Of a DNA stretch of 64,000 nt, positions 1 through 9,433 are shown piece by piece. The position numbers and the translations under genes were made by a program. The stretch's first letter is position 1. Each line of letters starts with the position of its first letter. The stretch is from Collybia mongolica (taxonomy: Eukaryota; Basidiomycota; Agaricomycetes; Agaricales; Clitocybaceae): contig JAAXNY010000009.1 of NCBI GenBank assembly GCA_013420905.1, positions 1,612,001 to 1,676,000 of the forward strand, read 5' to 3'. The notes beneath the pieces were generated by a model. That model did no database searches. It saw only the letters and a list, made by a program, of their open reading frames with translations, and had not been told where the DNA came from.

Positions 1-269
1 GTGAGCCCTTTCTTGGAGATCTTCGTGTGTGCTTCGGGAAACCATTCAAGAGGTCGGATCGTCAAGGGGAAAAAAGGTACATACGGGGCTGGCTTTCTCC
101 TTTTCCGACTCCGAGCAAGGCATTGATAATTGCCAGCCTGACATCGTTGGCATATAGTTTCTCCAGGTACGAATTCGCATTTGACCTTTGGTTTCTCAGA
201 CGATATGAGGAAGTTAAATGAGCGACGCTGCCGACCTTCAGTGATTTACAATGAACGCAGGCACCAGAC
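1..269 (-). CDS. Zn(II)2Cys6 fungal transcription factor, partial (C-terminal part beyond the left edge)
   Basis: Exons read on the minus strand: about 269-236, 185-85 and 31-1 (continuing off the window), separated by GT-AG introns of 50 and 53 bp that keep the frame. The joined product contains SGACVHCKSLK, then VKCEF, then ETICQRCQAGNYQCLARSRK, which is a C-x2-C-x6-C-x9-C-x2-C-x6-C zinc cluster, followed by a basic RKRRKPAP linker. This is the Gal4-type DNA-binding domain of nuclear fungal regulators; the target genes cannot be inferred. An upstream exon in the same frame probably includes residues EEHEEHSWHRSRPGPRIMPK (about 373-311, intron 310-270), an acidic/serine-rich N-terminus. More 5' exons between 380 and 930 are likely but I could not fix the start codon. 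What follows the linker is not visible. Confidence 0.85.
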
Positions 270-1285
270 CTGCGAGATATCTGGATAAGTGATACACCAC
301 GGCAAAAATGATAGACATACGACTTTGGCATGATGCGCGGTCCTGGGCGTGACCTGTGCCAACTATGTTCTTCATGTTCCTCGACGCTGTCACTGTCGTC
401 TGTGCGGTTTGAGAAATGGAAAAGGCTTTGCCCGAGGATAGGAATTGGCATTGATATAAGGTTGTTCGAGGGAAATTGTGAAGAATCACTACCTATAATA
501 CGATGGTTGTTGAACAGTAAGACTTTAGTCGAGGATATATCAGTGCGAGTTATTGGAAACTGTCTGTGTATCGGTAAGAAAGACACTACGAACGAAGTTG
601 ATGAATATCCCAGAGCAACCTCAGCACAATTTGAAGGGATGGTGAAGAATCTATATGCGCCCCGCTGTGTCCGTTAGGTCTGTTGATTTGAAATCTTGTG
701 GCGCCCTAAACTTACCATATTCCGAAGTCTTCGGTGTCTCCACGACAAGAAGCTATTTTATACATAGTGCAAGGATAAATGCTGTTTTTGCCGGACCCAT
801 TTGTTCCTATACTCGGACCGGTCTTCCCATCGTAGAAGCATTGAGCTTGAAAGTTGACTGGAACGCAAGACTAGCCATCTCCACTAGAATCTGGATCATA
901 ACAACCGGCATAAAAAAAATCAATTGAACCCATCCACTTTATAGCTCGATGTGTGATGAAGACACCCCACGCTCGTCCTACAAGTTCCGGGGTTGCCCCA
1001 TGGTGATCCTGAAATCCCATGCTATATTCATTGACTTCTGGAGACTGCTCAGCTTCCGAGTGATGCCGTCGACCCCGGCAGGGTTACATAACATTCATTC
1101 TGACAGAACATTCTACTTAGGCCCTGTCCGGTACACGGCCAGACGTTATTACTGAATCCAAGATGACAACAAATGATAACTTGTGATCAACACGAGTCGG
1201 TGATGCATAGGTCACAAGATGAGTTGACTTATAGTCAACTTAACTTGAAATGGCTCAACTCCGATTGAACCTTACTGATGGACGG
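270..1285 (-). other. Upstream part of the Zn2Cys6 gene and intergenic sequence
   Basis: Minus-strand reading shows splice-like signals (for example donors near 689 and 836) and short open stretches that may be 5' exons of the zinc-cluster regulator, but no exon chain could be established with confidence. Plus-strand open frames here look like chance. About 1150-1285 is non-coding flank of the hAT-like insertion. Confidence 0.3.
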
Positions 1286-2623
1286 CTGTACTTTACACTC
1301 CCCCACATGTCCTTGCGGACTCCGTGCGGACTCCGCAAGGACAGCACAAAGTCCACACGGACTCTGCACGGACTCCGCACGGACTCACTTACTTTCTTTT
1401 ATTATAAAGTACTTACTTATAATTACTCTTTTACTTACTAACAATCTATATAATTAATAGGATAAAACATATATTATTACTAAATATAATACATATATGA
1501 TAAGATAATTTAATATAGGCGGGGGCGGGGGCCCCCGCCCCCCCGTCGTCCTCGTCGGCCCCCGCGACGTCGTCAGCGGCCTGGGTTTCAGCGGCGACGG
1601 CACTAGCCGCTTTTCTTGTCGTTGTCCCCGTTCTCGTCGTCGTCGTCGTCCTCATGGTGGTAGTGGTAGTCTTCGTTGTAGTTGTCGTCGTCGTCGTCGC
1701 GCCGTTGTTGGTGCCGCTGCTGTTGCCGTCGTTGCCGCAGGCCTCGTCGGCACCGTTGCTGCTGCTGCTGTTGCTGTCTTCGTCGTTGTCGTTGTCGTTG
1801 TCGTGGTTGTCGTTGTTGTTGTTTTTGTTGTTGTTGTCGTCGTCGTCTTCCAGGTGCGCCGGGGCACCCTGGGCGTTGGCGGCCGTGTCATTCTCGTCTC
1901 GGGTTCCTGAAGCGGGAGGGGACACGCTGCGCGGTGAGCGCGTAAGTGAGCGGCAGTGTGGGACTCACCCCGCTTTGCCCCTCGGGGCACCCTTTCCTCG
2001 TCGTCGCCTCGTTCCGCGTCCGGTTCTACCCTTCGCCCCACATCGTCTTGTGCGTCGTTATGGTGCCGTTGATTGACGTTCGGTGCGTTGGCGTTGGCGT
2101 TGGCGGTGTGGGTGTGTTGGCGTTGGTGTTGGCGTTGGCGGTTTGGTTGATGTGGTTGAAGAGAACCAACGAAGACGTGGCAACGGTAATGTGACCATTG
2201 CACGTGCTTTATCGTCATGTGACTTAAGCCAGTACACTTGAGGCCAATTTAGCCTGGGGCCTGAAATGCCCGTCTTGCCCAACGGTTATGAATGCCAAAT
2301 ATGTTACGTAATGTTCTTGTCTACGCGTTCGAACCCAGTTGGACGCAAGTTTTTCAGCGCCGTTATGTTATGTTATTAATAACAAATAGTATATATAATT
2401 TGAGTAAATAAAGATTATATTAGTAATCTGATTAGTAATAGACTGGGCCGCGCGGACTCTGCGAGCTGTCCGTCCGTGCTAGTCCGCGTGTCCGCGTAAA
2501 ATTACGCGGATTGATGCGGACTCGGCGCGGACACGGATTCTTGTCTGGCTGACGGTCCTGCCAAATGAGTCCGTGTGTCCGCGTGGAGTCCGCATGGGTT
2601 ATGTGGCTTAGTGTAAAGACCTC
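1286..2623. mobile_element. Non-autonomous hAT-like DNA element, copy 1 (young, CpG-rich)
   Basis: The termini are CTGTACTTTACACTCCCCCA at the left and AGTGTAAAGACCTC at the right, giving imperfect inverted repeats with core TTTACACT-N3-CCACAT. They are flanked by ATGGACGG (1278-1285) and ATGGATGG (2624-2631), an 8-bp target duplication with one mismatch, as expected for hAT elements. Both ends carry clusters of the subterminal motif GCGGACTCC in opposite orientations. The interior is GC-rich, with a GTC/GTT trinucleotide tract (about 1620-1850). Long open frames on both strands are low-complexity Asn/Thr/Arg/Val runs and do not look like proteins. No transposase is encoded, so it must be mobilised in trans. 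Confidence 0.85.
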
Positions 2624-3850
2624 ATGGATGGAATCAATGCAAGATGAATGCAAGACCATCCTTGTGTTCATCTTGTTTTACATCATGACTGTGTTTTCTG
2701 ATGAAGGATGAAGCATTCCTTAACCCAGAGGGTAAGGCTATATCATGTCAATCCAGTACCTTGTCCATTAGAGGCTGTTTTGATAGTTTGGCAGCCTGGA
2801 GCTAATGGCAAGTGGACATGCATTGTGTGCAATGATGATAAATGGTGAGAACTTTGACACTGTCAGATGCACGAGAAAGCATCGAGATGTACACTGAACA
2901 CCTTGAGGCTTGGATGTGTGATCAGGCAGAATTTAGTTGCAATCAAACTCACAGAGATGCCACCAATATTGTTGCAGGCCCAATCACAGTCGGAGCTTGG
3001 ACACAGTTCTTACCAGTGCCAACCTCCAACATCCCAAATGTGAATGCATGACCTCACTGAGCTGGGGGGTGACTTGGAGTTGCCAATTGAGGATGCAGCA
3101 ATTGATTGCACAGAGCTTGACAAGCTGACTAATCAGTGGCCCACCTGTAGATGGTTATTCAAATGATGAACTACAAGAGCTCAAAGATGAGAATGTGATC
3201 TGTTCTTGAGAATCAGAATGTGAGATGACATAGTAACTGAAGCCTGCTCACTTCTAATGTGTTTCTCTTCAAAGCAGCAAGTTCTCATCATGGAATGTCT
3301 CGACCCTGCACTTCTAGTACCCTCCTGGATACCAAGGACAAGACCTGGTTCCTGTTGCCTGTTAAAATCTTGTACTCAACACTTCACAGATGTGAGATTC
3401 TGTCCATTCACAATATTTCTGACCAACCATTTTGAATCCCAATGATAAAGAATGAGAGCAGGCAATCCAATATGGGGTTACAATTGGAATGGCAACAAAA
3501 AAACAGAGCAAAACTAATGCAATGCCTCTCAATGCAATGTGCTCTAACTAGCTTGCTTTGAGGAGAATCCCATCTTTGATGAGAAACTTGCATGTTGGCT
3601 TCAATTTGCATCAGTCAATTGTCAGGGTTCTGAAAACAGTCACATAATGATTCACAGAAAAAACTCAGCTATTTGACTTCTGTTTGCTGGCAGTTGGACC
3701 AAGCCTCCAATGCCCCATTCCTGGGGAGCTTCATATTCATCCACTCACTCACAGCCACACAATAATGAAGATTACAAATGGGACATGTACAGCACAAATG
3801 ATATGAGCCTTCAACATGGTGGTAGCAGTTGCCATCAGAACAGGTTACTT
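2624..3850. other. Degenerate AT-rich sequence of unknown origin
   Basis: No complete gene is recognised. Short open pieces (about 2842-3051, and 3710-3850 with a Ser/His-rich peptide) could be remnants of an old coding sequence or transposon. CpG is rare, as in the other decayed repeats of the island. The segment ends abruptly at a repeat (R) that also occurs at 12211 and 40681. Confidence 0.35.
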
Positions 3851-4190
3851 GAGGTAGAGGGCCATTACTGGCAGATACAAGCCCTTATGTTTTTTTTTGA
3901 TTAACTTTTCTTTATATTTCTAGAACCAGGTTGTTGCAATAGAACTAGCTATCCAGAATCTCTTCAACTTTACATTACTTTTTGCTGTTGATAAGTTTGG
4001 TTCTGGAACACTTGTCAGGCATTGTCCTGGAATTAGATTGTAGGGTACAGGGAGTAGCTTGACATCATGGAAGGCCTGATGGATACACAACATGAAGATG
4101 TAATATGACCACACATTTGAGCTTGCCAAGTACTTGTTGCACTTCTGTAAGGGGTCATGTTGCCAAGAGGCTCAGACAGGGAGCAGTATA
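3851..4190 (+). repeat. Repeat R, truncated copy, with the start of an LTR
   Basis: It begins with CTTGAGGTAGAGGGCCATTA, the same start as the copies at about 12211 and 40681 (plus) and about 38180 and 38660 (minus). The 5' end of the ~390-bp LTR described at 12511-12903 starts at 4146 but is cut after 45 bp by the Tc1 element at 4191. The sequence beyond that Tc1 element does not resume the LTR, so the right part has been lost. Confidence 0.75.
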
Positions 4191-5798
4191 CAGTGGCTCA
4201 AAAAACTGCCCCAATGTTTGTACATTTTTGAAAGATCAATATGGTATGAAGTGCTGACATAAGCAGGGGACCTGGGGTAATTATGTAAGATACTATGACA
4301 TCGTGGCTTTCCAATGGACCCTGGATCATGTGATTTGGATCAAAACCCATTAAGCTATAGGCCAAACAAAATGATTACTCATTGGGGCAGTTTTTTGACC
4401 CTCTATTAATTTTCTATCTAATACTTTGTATGACCACCTTTTGCCTTTATAACTGCTTGTATCCGCCTGGGCATACTTTCTATCAGGTTTTGGCATACCT
4501 CTGGTGGAATTTCACCCCACTCTTCAGCCAATCTATCCCACAACTCATGTACTCCTTTGGGTGGTGTCGGATATTCTTTAAGACGGTGCTTGAGATGTTC
4601 CCAAAGGTGTTCTATTGGATTCATGTCAGGGGATTGGGCAGGCCAGCCAAGGACTTGAATGTTGTTGTCTTCAAACCACTGTGTGGCCAGTCCAGATGTG
4701 TGTTTGGGGTCGTTATCTTGCTGAAAGTAGCGCTCGCCATCCACCATTTCCAACTTCTCAAAACTTTCCTGAACTCCACTCTCCAAAATTTCACAGTATT
4801 GAACCTTGTCCATGTTCCCCTGCACCTCTATGAGCTTTCCCACTCCATTCCACCCCATACAACTCCATACCATGAGGTTTCCTCCTCCTCCATGTTTGAC
4901 AGTAGGTGATGTTGTTCTATCAGATGGTGGTTCTCCCCTTTGTTTCCAGACATAAACCTTTCCATCTGACCCAATCCTATTGATTTTGGTCTCATCTGTC
5001 CATAGAACCCTTTTCCAGTCCTCCACAGTCCAGCTTTCATGATATTTTGCAAACTGGAGACGCCGGATGCGATGGGCTCGTTTGAGAAGAGGAGCTTTCC
5101 TCTTTGTAGCAGCATAAAATTGATTTTCCTTGAGTGCATTTCTGACTGTCTGGGGTGTGACAGGATTGGGGATGATGCCATTGATGAATTGGGTAGCCTG
5201 AACTGCATTATCAAGCTTCCCTGACTTGATTTGACGAATAATTGACTGTTTGTCACGAACAGACAGCTTGGAGGGGCGGCCACCAAGGTTGTTTTCTTTG
5301 TTTCCATCCACATCTTTGCTGATCCTACTGATGGTACCCTTCCCTAGACCAGTTTTCTCCTTGATTTGACGCTGAGAATAGCCCTCATTGAGGAGAGAAA
5401 CAACAGTATTGTGCTGAGCAGTAGAAATGGCTTTCATGATGGTGGTAAGAGGTCAAGAAGATGATTGAACCAATTCCAACATGTCAAATTGATACAAATA
5501 AAGTCACATGACATTGTTTATTCTTCCCACAGTCCATAATGTTCTTGCATTGGATCATAAATGCCAGAATAATGGAAAATAAGATAAGGGTCAAAAAACT
5601 GCCCCAATGAGTAGCCATTTTGTTTGGCTTATAGCTTAATGGATATTGATCCAAATCACATGATCCAGGGTCCATTGGAAAGCCACGATGTCATAGTATC
5701 TTACATAATTACCCCAGGTCCCCTGCTTATGTCAGCACTTCATACCATATTGATCTTTCAAAAATGTACAAACATTGGGGCAGTTTTTTGAGCCACTG
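4191..5798 (-). mobile_element. Tc1/mariner element, copy A (1608 bp)
   Basis: The element starts CAGTGGCTCAAAAAACTGCC and ends with the inverted complement, flanked by TA (4189-4190 and 5799-5800). The terminal inverted repeats are about 215 bp. Each contains a second, oppositely oriented copy of the CAAAAAACTGCCCCAATG motif at its inner end (about 4383-4404 and 5590-5612). The single gene is on the minus strand. It is almost identical to copy B at 34720 and has the same length. Confidence 0.95.
4418..5437 (-). CDS. Tc1-family DD34E transposase (339 aa, full-length frame)
   Basis: Cut-and-paste transposase acting on its own TIRs at TA sites. The N-terminal ~120 residues form a helix-turn-helix/paired-like DNA-binding region (GYSQRQIKEKTGLGKGTISR is the first HTH). 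The catalytic core follows: WTDETKINRIGSDG (first Asp), FQQDNDPKHTS (second Asp) and NPIEHLW (Glu), with 34 residues between the second Asp and the Glu. No stop or frameshift interrupts it and all three acidic residues are present, so it is plausibly active; expression is unknown. It differs from copy B at only two visible residues (Arg in GERYF and His in LKHRL, both Cys in B). Open frames on the opposite strand are shadows. Confidence 0.95.
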   Translation of the reverse strand: MKAISTAQHNTVVSLLNEGYSQRQIKEKTGLGKGTISRISKDVDGNKENNLGGRPSKLSVRDKQSIIRQIKSGKLDNAVQATQFINGIIPNPVTPQTVRNALKENQFYAATKRKAPLLKRAHRIRRLQFAKYHESWTVEDWKRVLWTDETKINRIGSDGKVYVWKQRGEPPSDRTTSPTVKHGGGGNLMVWSCMGWNGVGKLIEVQGNMDKVQYCEILESGVQESFEKLEMVDGERYFQQDNDPKHTSGLATQWFEDNNIQVLGWPAQSPDMNPIEHLWEHLKHRLKEYPTPPKGVHELWDRLAEEWGEIPPEVCQNLIESMPRRIQAVIKAKGGHTKY

Positions 5799-5800
5799 TA

Positions 5801-5919
5801 AGTGATGCAGGTTTACTGAATCGAGTAGCTAGTGTTGCTGTAAGTACTTTCCACAGGGGAGTGGGGAGACATATTAGTCCCTTGGGTGGGGTGAAAATAT
5901 GTAATGGGTCTAAATCAAG
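5801..5919. other. Short spacer between the Tc1 element and the Tnp2 pseudogene
   Basis: It holds the degenerate 3' end of the CACTA-type gene (minus strand). No independent feature is seen. Confidence 0.4.
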
Positions 5920-8631
5920 CTAATGAGTATATAAGTACTTGATTATGACGGGAAACATACATAGGGGAAAACTGATGTTCCTCTCATCAGATTTAGGGGG
6001 GAGGAGGTCAAGCTTTCCATGCAAGTCATAGAGGAGAGTTATTTGTGTTAAATGAGCACAAGAAGTAACATAGCTATTGATGTTTGGATAGGGGAACCTT
6101 CGACTTTTAATATGGCGGAGGAGGTCACCACAATAACATTCCATTGGAAATGCCCAATATGCCCAGACTGGCCCCATAGCCCTGATAGTTGGTGCAATAT
6201 GTAGAAGGGCATGGATGGTTAGAGGACATGTAGATACCTGCATTGGATCATGGTTATAGTACAACCTGGAAAATCATCAGATCATGTTCAAAATTAAATA
6301 TATATCAAAATACTTGCTCTTCATATTTCTCAACCCAGCTATTAAAACCCCTTTCAAGTTCATCAACTTGATCCTGAGTAATCTCAAATTGAAGGCAAAG
6401 GTTTAATAACCTAACTAATTTAATAAAGTGTGTATAATATTGCGGACTTGTAAATCGTCCTTTAAGGAGAGTTGGTGCAATATATAAAGTCCAGATTGAA
6501 TAGGTTTCAGCAATCATCTGTGCCTTTTCTAATGCAATATTTGGGACCCTTGAACCAAATGCTGCAGGAATTGTATCCCCAGCCTTTGCTGTGGCCTGAC
6601 CAATAGCTTCCCATACAGTTGGTGCTAACACATAGCCTGCACCATCATGGGAAAGATCTTTGTAATTTCCAGTCCACAGGGAAATCAGATTTGGAATGAG
6701 ATTGGACCATATAAGGTGCATAAAGTCATAGGAAAATGAGACTGGAAAAGAGAGGGAACTCAAAGTACTGAGTAGTGGAATGCCTTTGACACCATATTTA
6801 GTAGCAAGGCGTTCAGATTCTGCAGTGTTCGAGGCATATTGGACCTTCTTTGCTTGTCTTAAGAATGTTGCATGGTCTTGTAGTGGAAGTGTGGATGCAT
6901 GATATTGTTGTTGAGGGTCTGGAAAGCCATTTCATCACAATGGAACGTAGTGTGTCATTTTTCATGAAAAGGGAATGCAAACTCCCTGAATAGTACACAT
7001 TCAGCATGGATATATTGCATTGTGGCCCTTCATGCGCATGAGCATTGACATTGCAGGAATATCGCCAAAGACGACGATGAGGTGAGCATGAAGTAGGAAG
7101 ATTTCTTTGCTGATTCCATTGAAGGCTGAAACCCCAATCTTGAGCTGCAGAAGCTCCTGAACTACAGGCCAAAAAAATGAATCTGCATTGTCAGGCTTTT
7201 TGGGCCCTGGAATAGTCCCTAGACAAATTATGTTATCCTTGAGAAAGCGTTCCTCAGGAGGGAGGTTATAATTAAACATGATTATAGGCCATGCTGTCTT
7301 GGTATGGCACTTGAAAGGACCGAAGCTGTCTGTAGATAACCCAAGTACAATATCACAAGGATCAGAAAAAAACCACTCTGGAAGTTCTTTGTCACCAATT
7401 GTAACAAATGTCTTCTGGAGTAGTTGATAATGGGTGCCGTCAAAGATATCTGTCATTTTTCTTGGGTCATGTTTGTGATTGGATTGATACTGCATTTTTT
7501 GAGCATACAAGAAATTTCCAAGCATTGCATGGAGCTGGGGAATAATAGGGAGATACTCTAGATATGAATAGGGTGTTGTCCCATCAGATTTATAGTGGTC
7601 GGAATTACATTTAGGGCATTGTTTGAGGGCTTCATATGGGCCAGTGTAGCAGACACAAGATGAACGACAGCAGTCATAGCGTACGGGCTGAAAACCAGAG
7701 AGAAACTGAATATGTTTCTGTGTATTCTTCAGCAATTCTGTTGAAGTTATATAGCGGATTTTCTGGAACATTCTATCCATTAGGCCATCTTGAACTTTCA
7801 GGGCAAAGAACTGGATGAGCTTCATATCACTCATATCTAGCATTTGGTCTGTAAACTAGTTAATATGATGCACATAATGATAACAATGTACATACCTAAT
7901 TGCGAGACTTCCTTCATAAATCCCTCCCCAAGGAGATCCCATACTGAGATTCCTGCCTGGCTTGCCTCTGCAATTGGTGTTTCAAATCCATCACTGTCTT
8001 CCCCAAAGTCTTCGTTGGAACTGTCGAAGTCCCCCCCCATATTGTTGTTGCCTTTGTCTTTTCCAGATCCAATCTTGTTGTTGTTGCTATCCCCATCATC
8101 CTCATCAACAGTAAATCATTGTGTTGAATTAAGCCCCCACTGTTGCTGGCTGAGCTGATTGATATGTCCTGCAATGCGAGAAGAGCGGCGTAAGTTGGAC
8201 AAGCCGTATTTGTTTGAGCAATCCTCCAATGGAGGTAAGGATGGCGCCAATGGTGGATCAAGAGAGCTGTCATGAAATCCAGATGGTCCTGCCTCGCCCG
8301 TCAAATTATCAATAATTTCTTCTGCATTATTTTGAGAGCTGAAAGAGGTGTTGCCCTTTGTAGAACTAGGGGCTGGTTTCTTTGCTAGTCAGGCTTGTGG
8401 GTGGGGGGTGGATCCAATAACTTTATGCTTGGGATGGGGACAGGATGACGTTTTCTGTTGGGGCTGATCTTCCTGGTTGAGGCTCTGGATAAGAGACCGG
8501 TTCTGTGATAGGATTTTTGATGTGAGGTGAGAGTGCCCTTTCCCTTTCAAGTGCCAGCTCTCAGTCCTGGAGTTGACCCTTTTGGCGCAGCCACATGCAC
8601 AAAGCACTGTCTTACCACCCATAATGCACAT
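5920..8631 (-). pseudogene. CACTA/EnSpm-type transposase, Tnp2 family (broken)
   Basis: Minus-strand fragments read in order as a Tnp2 (Transposase_21) protein. An N-terminal Cys-rich segment (CACGCAKRVNSRTESWHLKG, from 8631) and an acidic Ser-rich linker are interrupted by TAG at about 8389 and TGA at about 8117. After an intron, the core at 7843-7001 has GLSTDSFGPF and FGDIPAMSMLMRMKGHNAIY, then a TGA where the family normally has Arg (YPC-stop-MCTIQGV). Frameshifts follow near 6960-6850. The downstream part resumes at 6840-6305 (SFPVSFSYDFMHLIWSNLIP) and, after an intron (about 6307-6257), at 6264-5920 (CPLTIHALLHIA, MGPVWAYWAFPME, IKSRRFPYP). CACTA termini were not found. It is certainly not a working gene; several stops fit CGA-to-TGA change. 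Confidence 0.88.
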
Positions 8632-8984
8632 TCACCTGGAGAGTAAAATATATAAGTTGGTATGTAAACAAGGCAAATGTGTATGCACCAGGTCTCAAGG
8701 CCCCTAGAAAGCTGCAATGACCTCCTCAGTCTTATGAAATGTGGGGTGTTGCACACATTGTTCCTGTGGCAGCAGTCCTAGTTCACCTATTTACAATGGA
8801 TCATTAGCTTCTTTATTTTTAGCTCAGGTTGTGAAATCTTATATTGTATTCAATATTGAGTACTTATAACATACTGACTACATTTGTATAGAACTACTAT
8901 ATACTATATACTAAAAAATGTCTTTTACTTACTGAGATACTGAGGAGGGAGGCTGGGGAAGGGGCCAGGAGGCTGGGCAGAAGT
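8632..8984. other. Non-coding sequence upstream of the Tnp2 pseudogene
   Basis: This may be promoter or 5' flank of the CACTA element. AT-rich stretches (about 8810-8930) are visible but no CACTA terminus was identified. Confidence 0.35.
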
Positions 8985-9295
8985 TGCGGCAGGCGATGGT
9001 TGTGGTACAGGAGCAAAGGGGAAAGCATGCAAAAGCAGGCTGCCAGCACATGATACGGCTTGGAATGTTCAGCTGTCAGGCATCTCGGGGATCAGGCCTT
9101 TATGGCTAAATCATTACCTGAGAAATCCGAGTCACATTGTATAAGAGTGATATGACCGAGATGCCCGATTTGATCACATGGCCTTATTGACTGAGATGCC
9201 CAACAGCTGAACATTCCAAGCTGTATCATGTGTTGGCAGTCCGCTTTCGCACGCTTTCCCTCTTGCTCTTGTACCACAACCATTGCCTGTTGGCC
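8985..9295. repeat. Fold-back (long inverted repeat) element
   Basis: Left arm 8989-~9092 (GCGATGGTTGTGGTACAGGA onward) and right arm ~9190-9290 (ending TACCACAACCATTGCC) are diverged inverted copies of about 100 bp, around a centre near 9140. The arms include the shared block CTTGGAATGTTCAGCTGT. No open frame is present. It could be a fold-back MITE or an inverted duplication. Confidence 0.7.
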
Positions 9296-9433
9296 CCCTC
9301 CCCCTTGTTGTAAGTACTTTTTCTTGATAGATTACAATTAGTATAGTAGAATTTGTAGTAGTTAATTGAATTCCAATACAAAACTATAAGACTTCGTTAA
9401 GAACATTAATAAAAGCTAATAACGATCCTACAG

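Noticed and set aside
62..586. A single 174-aa unspliced minus-strand protein
   Set aside because: The frame runs through introns. Only after splicing do the zinc-cluster cysteines line up, so the real product is the Zn2Cys6 regulator.
1446..2282. Long low-complexity open frames (Asn/Asp/Thr/Arg- or Val/Leu-rich) on both strands of the hAT-like element, and equivalents at 10959-11580
   Set aside because: They are translations of GTC/GTT trinucleotide tracts, occur in all frames at once, differ between copies 1 and 2 by frameshifts, and are not kept in the decayed copies.
4382..4909. 175-aa plus-strand frame opposite the Tc1 transposase (and its counterpart at 35609-36136)
   Set aside because: Antisense shadow of the transposase C-terminus; composition follows the complementary codons.
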